Notes: generated by a model not told the origin, from the sequence alone. Counted from the stretch's first letter, positions 1 to 7,859 are shown. The stretch: 11,863 bases of DNA from JAAYHV01 sp035268985 (GCA_035268985.1 DATFJV010000005.1:1-11863); one strand, 5' to 3'. Translations and numbers: made by a program.

Positions 1-1
1 T

Positions 2-610
2 AAGGAATATATTAAGTCTTTTGTAGATAGAAATAACGTAAAAGTAGTTGTTATGGGTATGAGTTATTCCTTTAAAGGTGTTGCAAATGCTTGTTTTCCT
101 AAAGCAGATATTGTTGCAGATAAATTTCATGTAATGAGACAAGGAACATGGGCATTTGAAAAAGTTAGAAAAGCCGAACAAAAGAGATTTTCAGATGAAT
201 ACAGACGATATTTTAAAAGGAGTAAATCTCTTCTCATTAAGACACCAAACAAGCTCAAAGAGGATGAAATCGATACGGTAGTTGTAATGCTAAATACATC
301 AGAACGATTAATGGATGCATATTACCTATTACAAGGTTTTAGAGCTATCTTCAATTGTGATAATCGGATAGATGCGAAAAAAGAACTTAGTAACTGGATG
401 ATGAAAGCAGAAGTGGCAGGGCTATCTGAATTTGAAGCTTGCGTTAACACTATGGATAACTGGAAGACTGAGATTCTGAACATGTTTGAATACGGATTAA
501 GTAACGGATATACCGAAGGATGTAACAACAAAACCAAAGTACTAAAAAGAATATCCTATGGCTGTCCCAACTTTAAGCGATTCAGGACAAGACGTCTAAG
601 TTTAGATTAA
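2..610 (+). CDS. ISL3-family transposase, C-terminal part; first catalytic Asp replaced
   Basis: This is the C-terminal catalytic part of a DDE transposase that would cut and paste the surrounding element. The frame is open from base 2, so the first ATG at 53 is internal and the true start is upstream of the window. Family landmarks are visible: ADKFHVMRQ (the second Asp of the DDE triad, about base 118) and the NGYTEGCNNKTKVLKR block near the end, which carries the catalytic Glu. The first triad position normally lies in a V-x-D-M-S motif; here it reads VMGMS, with GGT at 56-58, which a single GAT-to-GGT change would explain. The extreme C-terminus (RFRTRRLSLD) also looks shorter or more divergent than usual. 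The copy is therefore probably inactive. Domain identity is seen in the sequence; loss of activity is inferred. Confidence 0.85.
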   Translation, partial: KEYIKSFVDRNNVKVVVMGMSYSFKGVANACFPKADIVADKFHVMRQGTWAFEKVRKAEQKRFSDEYRRYFKRSKSLLIKTPNKLKEDEIDTVVVMLNTSERLMDAYYLLQGFRAIFNCDNRIDAKKELSNWMMKAEVAGLSEFEACVNTMDNWKTEILNMFEYGLSNGYTEGCNNKTKVLKRISYGCPNFKRFRTRRLSLD

Positions 611-615
611 CTTAA

Positions 616-651
616 AGTACAACAAATCCAATATGCTTGTTTTGTTGTACT
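616..651. repeat. Perfect 11-bp inverted repeat after the transposase gene
   Basis: AGTACAACAAA (616-626) is repeated in inverted form as TTTGTTGTACT (641-651) around a 14-nt loop, starting 5 bases after the transposase stop. There is no clean T tract on either side. It may be a weak terminator, a transcript-stabilising hairpin or a fold internal to the insertion sequence. Confidence 0.6.
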
Positions 652-679
652 ATTAATTCTCATATTCAATTATATCAGC

Positions 680-700
680 CATACTAGCATTACTAGTATG
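680..700. repeat. Short perfect hairpin next to the terminator
   Basis: CATACTAG (680-687) and CTAGTATG (693-700) form an 8-bp stem with a 5-nt loop. On the minus strand this follows directly after the T tract of the terminator at 701-738, giving two hairpins in tandem at the end of the redox operon transcript. Confidence 0.55.
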
Positions 701-738
701 AAAAAAGAGCTTGGACCTCTTTATTAAGTCCAAGCTCT
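701..738 (-). terminator. Rho-independent terminator of the redox operon, inside the insertion sequence
   Basis: AGAGCTTGGAC (706-716) pairs perfectly with GTCCAAGCTCT (728-738), an 11-bp stem with an 11-nt loop. On the minus strand the stem is followed directly by TTTTTT (706-701), the classical intrinsic form. It lies about 85 bases beyond the nfnB stop and is the first terminator-like structure met by that operon. On the plus strand a T7 run is present only some 15 bases after the stem, so termination of the transposase transcript would be weaker. The structure lies left of the putative insertion sequence end at 792. Confidence 0.8.
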
Positions 739-765
739 CAAGCTCAATTATCAATTTTTTTCATT

Positions 766-792
766 GGTTACCCCAACTATTGACACAGAACC
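766..792 (+). repeat. Putative right terminal inverted repeat of the ISL3 element
   Basis: The sequence GGTTACCCC (766-774), then AACTATTGACAC and AGAACC (to 792), reads outward as an insertion sequence end. Its complement begins GGTTCTGTGTCAATAGTTGG. ISL3 elements have imperfect terminal repeats starting with GG and make 8-bp target duplications, so AGAAAAAA (793-800) would be the right-hand target copy. The left partner is not in the window. A second TACCCCAAC at 803-811 may be chance or an older end. Confidence 0.5.
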
Positions 793-822
793 AGAAAAAA
801 TCTACCCCAACATTTATTATCT

Positions 823-2217
823 TTATTTATGGTTTTCCATATATTCCATCATACCAGCTGCTGCTTTTTTACCAGCACCCATGGCAAGTATAACAGTTGC
901 AGCACCTGTTACAGCATCTCCACCTGCAAATACTGCGGGATTAGTAGTAACGCCATTTTCTTCAGTTGCACCTATACCACCTTTTTTATTTGGCTCTAAA
1001 TTTTCAGTAGTTTCCAATATAAGCTTATTTAAACTAGTACCAATTGAAACTATTACAGCGTCTACTTCCAGTACGAAGTTAGAACCTTTCTTTTCAATAG
1101 GACGTCTTCTACCTGAATCGTCAGGTTCGCCAAGTTCCATTTCAACACATTCCAGTCCAGTTACGTATCGTTTTTCATCACCAATTACTTTTACTGGATT
1201 ATTAAGAAGTTTGAAATTTATTCCTTCTTCAATGGCATGTTCTATTTCTTCTTTACGAGCAGGAATTTCATCCATGGAACGACGGTAAACAATATAAACA
1301 TTTTCAGCTCCCATACGTTTAGCACATCTAGCAGCGTCCATGGCCACATTGCCTCCACCAATTACAGCAACATTTTTATTGCTTTTAATTGGTGTGTCAT
1401 ATTCATTCTTATATGCTTTCATAAGATTAATTCTAGTAAGATATTCGTTTGCGGAATATACTCCTAATAAATTTTCGCCAGGCATGTCCATGAATCTAGG
1501 AAGCCCTGCACCAGTTCCTATGAAAACTGTTTCATAACCTTCATCAAGAAGTTCATCAACAGACATCAATTTACCTACTACGGCATTTTTTATGAATTTA
1601 ACGCCTTTTTCAGCAAGTTTATCAACTTCAGCTTGAACTATATCTTTTGGAAGTCTGAATTCTGGAATTCCGTATGCAAGTACTCCACCTTCTTTATGAA
1701 GGCTTTCATATACTGTCACATCGTATCCTTTAGATATTAAATCCCCAGCGCATGCAAGTCCTGCAGGTCCCGAACCAACTACTGCAGCTTTATGGTTATT
1801 ACTTTTTACAGTTTCTAACTTTTCATCGCCATAGTGTTCTCTATGCCAATCAGCTACAAATCTTTCTAATCTTCCTATTGCAACTGGGTCTCCGTCTTTA
1901 CCTCTAACGCATTTACCTTCACATTGACTTTCTTGGGGGCAAACACGTCCACATATAGCAGGTAATGAACTAGTTGTATTAATAATCTTAAATGCTTCTT
2001 CAAATTCACCACGTGCAACACAATTAACGAATTTTGGGATATCAATCAATACTGGACATCCGTCAGTACAAGGATGATCTCTGCACTGCAGGCATCTCAT
2101 AGCTTCATTTATAGCCATTTCCTTTGTATATCCACTGGTAACCTCTACGAAATTCTTATTACGAATTTCAGGATCCTGTGAAGGCATTGGGTTTTTGTTT
2201 TCTACAAAATTAATCAT
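823..2217 (-). CDS. nfnB: NADH-dependent reduced ferredoxin:NADP+ oxidoreductase subunit B (glutamate synthase small-subunit-like)
   Basis: This is the large flavoprotein subunit of NfnAB. The complex couples ferredoxin and NADH oxidation to NADP+ reduction, or runs in reverse as a bifurcating enzyme, in the cytoplasm. Counting from the start at 2217 (464 aa), two [4Fe-4S] motifs lie at the N-terminus (Cys 42, 45, 50, 54 and Cys 89, 93, 99, 103). An FAD-binding GxGxxG (VGSGPAG) is near 147-153, an NADPH-binding GGGNVAMDAAR near 287-297, and the AGGDAVTG FAD motif is near the C-terminus. Many databases call such proteins glutamate synthase small subunit (GltD/GltA). No glutamate synthase large subunit is present, and the partner immediately upstream is an NfnA-type protein, so Nfn is favoured. 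Start choice: GGAGG lies 11 bases before ATG 2217; a GTG at 2229 touches the ribosome site and is unlikely. It overlaps the nfnA stop by 8 bases, indicating translational coupling. Confidence 0.88.
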   Translation of the reverse strand: MINFVENKNPMPSQDPEIRNKNFVEVTSGYTKEMAINEAMRCLQCRDHPCTDGCPVLIDIPKFVNCVARGEFEEAFKIINTTSSLPAICGRVCPQESQCEGKCVRGKDGDPVAIGRLERFVADWHREHYGDEKLETVKSNNHKAAVVGSGPAGLACAGDLISKGYDVTVYESLHKEGGVLAYGIPEFRLPKDIVQAEVDKLAEKGVKFIKNAVVGKLMSVDELLDEGYETVFIGTGAGLPRFMDMPGENLLGVYSANEYLTRINLMKAYKNEYDTPIKSNKNVAVIGGGNVAMDAARCAKRMGAENVYIVYRRSMDEIPARKEEIEHAIEEGINFKLLNNPVKVIGDEKRYVTGLECVEMELGEPDDSGRRRPIEKKGSNFVLEVDAVIVSIGTSLNKLILETTENLEPNKKGGIGATEENGVTTNPAVFAGGDAVTGAATVILAMGAGKKAAAGMMEYMENHK

Positions 2218-3058
2218 ATTGACGAACACCTCCAGTTATTTTGCAGACATGTTGTCTTGCATCTTCTTCTTCCTTGAAATAGAATGCATTTCTAGCAATG
2301 ATGCCATCCCAGTCAACATCTTGACCATCAAATTCCGGACCATCAACACATACGTATTTGTTTTCTCCGCCGACTGTAATACGACAACCTCCACACATAC
2401 CTGTACCATCAATCATTAATGCTGTCAACGAAACGACTGTTTTAATATCATAATCTTTAGTAACTGCACAAATAAATTTCATCATAATAGGTGGGCCTAC
2501 TGCAATTACCTCATCGTATTTATTACCGTCTTCTATAAGTTGTTTTAATTTATCAGTTGTAAATCCTTTTTCGCCATAACTACCATCATCAGTAGTAATA
2601 TATAGGTTATCAACACCTGCTCTAAATTCATCTTCTAAAAAAACTAAATCCTTATTTTTAAAGCCCATTACCATATCCACTTCTATACCAGCATCATGCA
2701 TACCAGTAGCTATAGGATAAGCTAAAGCGTTACCTGTTCCACCACCTACTACGCAGACTCTTTTAATTCCTTCAGTTTCAGTTGGTTTACCAAGTGGCCC
2801 TACTACATCTTCAAAAGCATCGCCTTCTTCAAGCTGAGCCATTAACATTGTTGATTGACCTACTGCTTGAAATACTATAGTTATAGTTCCCTTTTTTTCA
2901 TCATGACCAGCCATAGTAAGGGGAATTCTCTCTGCGTACTCATCAGTACGAAGTATTACGAATTGACCTGGCTGTGCCTTTTTAGCAATAAGGGGAGCCT
3001 CAATGTCAAACCATACCATGTCATGACTTAATTGTCTTTTATTTACAATTTTATACAT
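2210..3058 (-). CDS. nfnA: NADH-dependent reduced ferredoxin:NADP+ oxidoreductase subunit A (FAD / [2Fe-2S] NAD-binding)
   Basis: This small subunit of NfnAB belongs to the ferredoxin-NADP reductase / dihydroorotate dehydrogenase electron-transfer (PyrK-like) family. It carries the FAD that interacts with NAD(H) and a [2Fe-2S] cluster. The 282-aa protein has an FAD-binding RIPLT motif at 44-48, a nucleotide-binding VVGGGTGNALAYP stretch near 103-115, and a C-terminal C-x2-C-x11-C motif (Cys 222, 225, 237) preceded by MIDGTGM, as in Nfn and sulfide dehydrogenase small subunits. AAGGAG lies 7 bases before the ATG at 3058. It starts 14 bases after the PFOR stop and its end overlaps nfnB. PyrK alone is less likely, because no dihydroorotate dehydrogenase gene is adjacent and nfnB is directly coupled. 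Confidence 0.9.
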   Translation of the reverse strand: MYKIVNKRQLSHDMVWFDIEAPLIAKKAQPGQFVILRTDEYAERIPLTMAGHDEKKGTITIVFQAVGQSTMLMAQLEEGDAFEDVVGPLGKPTETEGIKRVCVVGGGTGNALAYPIATGMHDAGIEVDMVMGFKNKDLVFLEDEFRAGVDNLYITTDDGSYGEKGFTTDKLKQLIEDGNKYDEVIAVGPPIMMKFICAVTKDYDIKTVVSLTALMIDGTGMCGGCRITVGGENKYVCVDGPEFDGQDVDWDGIIARNAFYFKEEEDARQHVCKITGGVRQYD

Positions 3059-3072
3059 AACTAATCTCCTTC

Positions 3073-6000
3073 CTATTTAGGTTCAAAACTCTGTTGTTGC
3101 CTTACTAAAGCATCATATCTATCCATAGCAGCCTGTTCAGACTCTTCAAATAGTTTTTTTGCTCTATCAGGGAATTTCAGAGATAATGAATTGTATCTAA
3201 CTTCACCCATTATGAAATCTTTATAAGAGTCTGTAGGAGCTTGGCTATCAAGACTCAATGGATTTTTCTTCTCTGATACAAGTAATGGATTATATCTCAT
3301 TAAATTCCAATATCCAGATCTAACAGCTCTCTTCATTTCTAACATAGATTTATCCATTCCTATAGTTAATCCATGGTTAATACAAGGTGCATATGCAATA
3401 ATTAATGAAGGACCGTCATAAGCTTCTGCTTCTCTTAAAGCCTGTAAAGTTTGGTTAGGGTTAGTGCCCATAGCAATTTGTGCCACATATACATATCCAT
3501 ATGTCATGGCCATTTGTGCTAGGTTCTTTTTATTTATCGGTTTACCATTTGCAGCAAATTTAGCAACTGCTCCGATAGGCGTTGCCTTAGAAGCCTGTCC
3601 GCCTGTATTTGAGTATACTTCAGTATCAAATACCATAATGTTTATATTTTCACCAGAAGCAAGAGCGTGGTCAACACCGCCGTAACCTATATCATAAGCC
3701 CAGCCGTCTCCACCAAATATCCATACAGAAGGCTTTGGTAAAAGATCAGTATTTTCCAAAACATATTTAGCATCCGCGTTATTTTTATCTGCCTTGCATA
3801 ATTCAATTAAAGCTTTTCCTGATTCTTCTGCTTCATTGACAACTTCCATGCCTTCTAACCATCTATTGGCAATTTCCTTATATCTTACGTCAGCAGCTAA
3901 TCTTTCTACCACTGATTTCATTTCTTCTCTACGGGTTTTCATTGATATAGCCATACCAAGTCCGAATTCTGCATTATCTTCAAATAGAGAATTTGCCCAA
4001 GCAGGACCTCTACCTTCTTTGTTTACTGTATAAGGTGTTGAAGGTGCCGAACATCCCCAAATTGATGAACAACCAGTAGCATTAGCTATAAACATTCTAT
4101 CACCAAACAACTGAGTTATTAGCTTAGCATAAGGAGTTTCTCCGCATCCAGGGCAAGCTCCAGAGAATTCAAGTAAAGGTTTTTTGAATTGTGCACCTTT
4201 AACTGTAGACTCATCAAATGGTAATTCTTTGTCTTTAACATTTTTAACTGCATAATCAAATTTAGGTTGTAGTGATTCTGCAACTTCTCCAATCGGCTTA
4301 GGTTCTAGAGCTTTCTTTCTTGATGGACATACATCAATACAAGAACCACATCCAGTACAATCCATGGCAGAAACTGTAATTATGAATTTCTTAGTTTTAT
4401 CTCCTTTAAGTGGAACAGTATCTGCTCCCATTTCATCTGCTTCTTTGTCGTCAAGAGCAAAAGGTCTGATGGCTGCATGAGGACAAACTGTTGAACACCA
4501 ATTACATTGTATACAATTATCAGGAATCCAATTAGGAACTTCTATAGCAACCCCACGTTTTTCAAATGCAGCTGTACCAGATGGCAATAAACCGTCAGGG
4601 GTATCCATAAATGAAGATACAGGAACACTATCACCATTCATTGAATTTGTTGGGTTCATAACTTCCTTTATATATTTTTCTTGTAAGTCATTTAAATATT
4701 CAACTTGATCTTCTTTAACATTATCTATTGCATTAGCCCATTCTTTAGGAATTTCTACCTTATGTATATTATTAATACCTGCATCAACTGCTGCACAATT
4801 CATATTAACAATTTTATCGCCTTTTCTACCATAGGTCTTCTTTATGGCTTCTTTCATGTATTCTGCGGCTTTTTCAATAGGTATTATTTTAGCTAAGGTA
4901 AAGAATGCTGCCTGAAGTACTGTATTAGTTCTTCTTGCTCCTAAGCCTATTTCAACAGCATGTTTTACAGCATCACATGTATAAAATTTAATATCATTTT
5001 CAGCAATATACTTCTTTGCGGCTGCAGGTAAATGATTACCAATTTCTTCATCATTCCAAATGCAATTCAGTAAGAATATTCCACCAGGGTTAACATCTTG
5101 AACTATATCAAATTTCTTCATATATGCAGGATTATGACATGCAATGAAGTCTGCATTATTAACATAATATGTTGATTTGATCGGTTTGTCTCCAAATCTT
5201 AAATGGGATACAGTTACACCACCAGACTTTTTAGAGTCATACTGGAAATATGCCTGTACAAATTTTTCTGTATAGTCACCAATAATCTTAACGCTATTTT
5301 TATTAGCTCCAACCGTACCATCTGCTCCAAGCCCCCAAAACTTACATGCAACTGTTCCTTTAGGTGAAACCACAGGGTTTTCTGTAACAGGTAATGATAA
5401 ATTTGTAACATCATCAATTATGGATAATGTAAATTCTTTTTTTGAGTCTTCTTTCCATAAATTTTCAAAGGCAGCAATTATATCACCGGGTTGTGTATCT
5501 TTAGAGCCTAGACCATAACGTCCACCGGCTACAAATGCATCATTAAACTCAGTTCCTCTTAGAGCATTAACCACATCTAAATATAGAGGTTCACCCAAAG
5601 AACCCGGTTCTTTAGTTCTATCAAGTACTGCAACTTTTTTAACAGTTTTAGGCAATACATTTATTAAATATTTTACTGAAAAAGGTCTGAATAATCTAAC
5701 TTTGATTAAACCTACTTTTTTACCCTTGGATAATAAATAATCTATTACTTCCTCAGCACAATCATTTACTGATCCCATTGCAACTATTACATCAGTGGCA
5801 TCTTCTGCACCGTAATAATTAAATGGTTTATAGTCAGTACCGATTTTTTCATTTACCTTTTCCATATATTCGTTAACTACATCGGGTACTACATCATACA
5901 GTGAATTCACAGCTTCAGAATGTTGAAAAAATGTTTCAGGTTGCTCTGCCGACCCCATAGAATGCGGGTGACAAGGATTGTTAGCATGTTCTTTGAATGC

Positions 6001-6600
6001 TTTAATTTTATCCCAATCAACCATGTCGTTTAAATCTTCATAATCCCAAATTTCTATCTTTTGATTTTCATGGGAAGTTCTGAAACCATCAAAAAAATGT
6101 AAAAATGGAATAGAAGATTTAATAGAAGCTAAATGAGCCACTGCAGCCAAATCCATTACTTCCTGAACACCACCTGCTGAAAGCATAGCAAAACCAGTAG
6201 CACGAGTACCCATAACATCTGAATGATCTCCAAATATAGAAAGCGCATGGGTCGCAATTGCTCTTGCAGCTACATGAAATACACCTGGTAATTGCTCACC
6301 AGCTATTTTATACATATTAGGAATCATAAGTAAAAGGCCTTGTGAAGCGGTAAATGTACTAGTTAAGGAACCAGCATTTAATGCCCCGTGTACTGCACCT
6401 GATGCGCCAGCCTCCGATTGCATTTCCACAACTTTAACTCTTTCTCCAAAAATATTTCTTCTGTCATCCGCAGCCCAAGCATCAATGTTTTCAGCCATAG
6501 GTGAAGAAGGCGTAATAGGATAAATACACGATACTTCGGAAAAGGCGTATGCAACATGTGCTGCTGCAGTATTTCCGTCCATTGTTTTTAGTTTTCTCAT
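3073..6600 (-). CDS. nifJ: Pyruvate:ferredoxin (flavodoxin) oxidoreductase, single-chain
   Basis: This enzyme oxidises pyruvate and CoA to acetyl-CoA and CO2 and passes electrons to ferredoxin; it acts in the cytoplasm, normally as a homodimer. The 1175-aa chain has the full single-chain layout. The N-terminal domain carries YPITPSSPMAE (27-37) with active-site Thr30, Glu63 in MQSEAGA and Arg113 in AARAIATHALSIFGDHSDV-like context. Two ferredoxin-type [4Fe-4S] motifs follow (Cys 696, 699, 702, 706 and 748, 751, 754, 758). The proximal-cluster cysteines are Cys816, Cys819, Cys844 and Cys1073, in the thiamine-diphosphate-binding domain with GDGWAYDIGYGG (964-975) and YSNTGGQASK. Length and all expected motifs are intact. 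The ATG at 6600 follows the upstream stop after 3 bases, and its ribosome site (AAGGAG) lies inside the last codons of the polyferredoxin gene, so the two are translationally coupled. Confidence 0.97.
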   Translation of the reverse strand: MRKLKTMDGNTAAAHVAYAFSEVSCIYPITPSSPMAENIDAWAADDRRNIFGERVKVVEMQSEAGASGAVHGALNAGSLTSTFTASQGLLLMIPNMYKIAGEQLPGVFHVAARAIATHALSIFGDHSDVMGTRATGFAMLSAGGVQEVMDLAAVAHLASIKSSIPFLHFFDGFRTSHENQKIEIWDYEDLNDMVDWDKIKAFKEHANNPCHPHSMGSAEQPETFFQHSEAVNSLYDVVPDVVNEYMEKVNEKIGTDYKPFNYYGAEDATDVIVAMGSVNDCAEEVIDYLLSKGKKVGLIKVRLFRPFSVKYLINVLPKTVKKVAVLDRTKEPGSLGEPLYLDVVNALRGTEFNDAFVAGGRYGLGSKDTQPGDIIAAFENLWKEDSKKEFTLSIIDDVTNLSLPVTENPVVSPKGTVACKFWGLGADGTVGANKNSVKIIGDYTEKFVQAYFQYDSKKSGGVTVSHLRFGDKPIKSTYYVNNADFIACHNPAYMKKFDIVQDVNPGGIFLLNCIWNDEEIGNHLPAAAKKYIAENDIKFYTCDAVKHAVEIGLGARRTNTVLQAAFFTLAKIIPIEKAAEYMKEAIKKTYGRKGDKIVNMNCAAVDAGINNIHKVEIPKEWANAIDNVKEDQVEYLNDLQEKYIKEVMNPTNSMNGDSVPVSSFMDTPDGLLPSGTAAFEKRGVAIEVPNWIPDNCIQCNWCSTVCPHAAIRPFALDDKEADEMGADTVPLKGDKTKKFIITVSAMDCTGCGSCIDVCPSRKKALEPKPIGEVAESLQPKFDYAVKNVKDKELPFDESTVKGAQFKKPLLEFSGACPGCGETPYAKLITQLFGDRMFIANATGCSSIWGCSAPSTPYTVNKEGRGPAWANSLFEDNAEFGLGMAISMKTRREEMKSVVERLAADVRYKEIANRWLEGMEVVNEAEESGKALIELCKADKNNADAKYVLENTDLLPKPSVWIFGGDGWAYDIGYGGVDHALASGENINIMVFDTEVYSNTGGQASKATPIGAVAKFAANGKPINKKNLAQMAMTYGYVYVAQIAMGTNPNQTLQALREAEAYDGPSLIIAYAPCINHGLTIGMDKSMLEMKRAVRSGYWNLMRYNPLLVSEKKNPLSLDSQAPTDSYKDFIMGEVRYNSLSLKFPDRAKKLFEESEQAAMDRYDALVRQQQSFEPK

Positions 6601-6603
6601 ATC

Positions 6604-7728
6604 CTACTCCTTTCCTAGTTCCATCGCTGCTTTTTGCAAGTAATTATATTCAGGAACCCACTGTTCTCTTATAACATCTCTTGTGCAGACATATAAGCAA
6701 ATTCCACAATTCTCGCAAATCTCAGGGTCTATAACGGCTAATGAACCATCAAGGCTTATTGCACCATTAGGGCAATTATCTATACAATCTCCGCAACCTA
6801 CACAACAGAAATCACATACTGATCTCTTGAAAGTAGCATCGAATGTATTGGAGCAAGCAACTTGTTTTGCTCCCATATATGGAGCTTCAATTATTAAGTC
6901 ATTTGGGCATTCGTGTACACAATCAAAACATCCTACACATTTATCCGGATCCACCTTAGCAGTTCCGTCAACTATATTTATAGCATCAAATCTGCATACA
7001 TCTACACAATTTCCACAGCCAACGCATCCTACTTGGCATAATTCAGGAAATTCTATTCTTTTTTCAGATGCTTCTTTGCAATCCTTGATACCTAATTCTT
7101 CAAACTTAGCGTGAGCTTTTGAGCCACCAGAGCATTTAACAAACGCAACCTGATTTTTCACCTCAGTCAAATCGTGGATTTCATCAATTATTATTTTCTT
7201 TTTGCAAGCTACAGTACAAGCTACGCAACCTACACATTTCTCATAATCTATAACTGCACAGTTATCTATTACTTTTACCGCACCTTCAGGGCAAACTTCT
7301 TCACATTCACCACAACCAATACAGCCAAATCCGCATATTTCTCTAGTTTTCTCTTCTTCGTCTTTGTTTGCACATGGTATAAAATTAGTAGCGTTTCTTG
7401 GAACTAGTGTTATAATCTTTTGTACACAAGCATCTAAACAGTCACCGCAACCATCACATTTCTCATTATCGATAATTACTTTACCATCTACTAGTTTCAT
7501 GGCATCACGGTCACATTTTTCGATACATGAACCTAAACCAAGACATCCATACTGACATTCGCTGTCCAAAAAGCCTTTTTCTTTTGCTTCATCGCAAGTT
7601 TTAAGGCCTAATTTAGCAAATCTCTCTTTGCCAGCAGCATCGCCACTACATCGAATAAAAGCAACTAAATCTTCTGTTGCTTTTTGAAGATCGTTCTTGT
7701 TACAATCTTCCTTTTGAGTGTTCCCCAT
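6604..7728 (-). CDS. Soluble polyferredoxin: tandem duplication of the RnfB C-terminal iron-sulfur module
   Basis: This 374-aa protein is probably the electron carrier or wire of the operon. It contains two copies of a module seen in the C-terminal half of RnfB. Each begins with VAF(I/V)(R/K)CSG, residues 22-28 and 194-200, followed by a conserved LGLKTC / LGIKDC block. Module 1 has Cys motifs at 58/62/68/72 (QYGCLGLGSC, the RnfB form), 91/94/97/101, 132/136/139/142/146 and 165/168/171/175. Module 2 has 231/235/238/241/245, 264/267/270/274, 305/309/312/315/319 and 338/341/344/348. That allows up to eight [4Fe-4S] clusters. There is no N-terminal membrane helix and no other rnf gene nearby, so it is not Rnf itself. 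Start choice: GAGGAGG at 7743-7737 is 8 bases before ATG 7728. An upstream TTG at 7794 lacks a ribosome site and an ATG at 7734 is too close. It is the first gene of the operon, ahead of PFOR and nfnAB. Role as PFOR partner is inferred from position. Confidence 0.85.
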   Translation of the reverse strand: MGNTQKEDCNKNDLQKATEDLVAFIRCSGDAAGKERFAKLGLKTCDEAKEKGFLDSECQYGCLGLGSCIEKCDRDAMKLVDGKVIIDNEKCDGCGDCLDACVQKIITLVPRNATNFIPCANKDEEEKTREICGFGCIGCGECEEVCPEGAVKVIDNCAVIDYEKCVGCVACTVACKKKIIIDEIHDLTEVKNQVAFVKCSGGSKAHAKFEELGIKDCKEASEKRIEFPELCQVGCVGCGNCVDVCRFDAINIVDGTAKVDPDKCVGCFDCVHECPNDLIIEAPYMGAKQVACSNTFDATFKRSVCDFCCVGCGDCIDNCPNGAISLDGSLAVIDPEICENCGICLYVCTRDVIREQWVPEYNYLQKAAMELGKE

Positions 7729-7736
7729 TTGCATTA

Positions 7737-7743
7737 CCTCCTC
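7737..7743 (-). promoter_or_regulatory. Ribosome binding site deciding the polyferredoxin start
   Basis: GAGGAGG, an almost perfect anti-16S match, is placed 8 bases before ATG 7728. Spacing to the ATG at 7734 would be only 2 bases. The long open frame extending to a TTG at 7794 therefore overstates the protein by 22 residues. Confidence 0.8.
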
Positions 7744-7805
7744 TTTTATCTGTTCAAAACTGAATGCAAGTTTTGAGGTTAATTGCACTTTCAATTAACT
7801 AATTA

Positions 7806-7834
7806 ATTCTATCATCAACAAATTGATAATTCAA
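7806..7834 (-). promoter_or_regulatory. Sigma-A-type promoter of the polyferredoxin-PFOR-nfnAB operon
   Basis: The -35 box TTGAAT (7834-7829) and the -10 box TAGAAT (7811-7806) are separated by exactly 17 bases. Transcription would start near 7799, leaving a leader of about 70 bases before ATG 7728. No other good match was seen before the four genes. It is a match by eye to the consensus and is not experimentally supported. Confidence 0.6.
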
Positions 7835-7859
7835 GGAATTGAAGTGTTTTTTTGCACGT

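Larger units (their letters stand above)
1..792 (+). mobile_element. 3' portion of an ISL3-family insertion sequence
   Basis: The window opens inside a transposase of the IS204/IS1001/IS1096/IS1165 (ISL3) type. About 180 bp past its stop, the plus strand carries TACCCCAACTATTGACACAGAACC-like sequence ending at 792. Its complement starts GGTTCTGTGTCAA, which fits the GG-initiated terminal repeats of ISL3 elements. The right boundary is therefore placed at 792. The left end, the left terminal repeat and the first copy of any 8-bp target duplication lie outside the window, so the boundary rests on one end only. The element lies just downstream of the nfnB stop at 823 and is transcribed towards it. 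It probably carries the terminator at 701-738. The family call is firm; the exact right end is inferred. Confidence 0.65.

Noticed and set aside
616..651. Riboswitch or regulatory RNA
   Set aside because: It is only a single hairpin within the insertion sequence 3' region, with no conserved aptamer features visible.
764..1288. Plus-strand open frame of 174 codons opposite nfnB
   Set aside because: It is antisense to a fully supported gene, has low-complexity Ser/Pro/Thr-rich composition typical of a shadow frame, and shows no family features.
823..2217. Glutamate synthase small subunit
   Set aside because: There is no large subunit gene, and the coupled upstream gene is an NfnA/PyrK-type flavoprotein, so NfnB fits better.
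6683..7114. Plus-strand open frame opposite the polyferredoxin gene
   Set aside because: It mirrors the repeated cysteine motifs of the real gene on the other strand and has no ribosome site or recognisable domain.
6604..7728. True RnfB of an Rnf membrane complex
   Set aside because: It lacks the N-terminal membrane helix, the module is duplicated, and no rnfA, C, D, E or G neighbours are present.
7729..7794. N-terminal extension of the polyferredoxin to a TTG start
   Set aside because: The ribosome site GAGGAGG lies inside the extension and is correctly spaced for ATG 7728; the extra residues have no family match.
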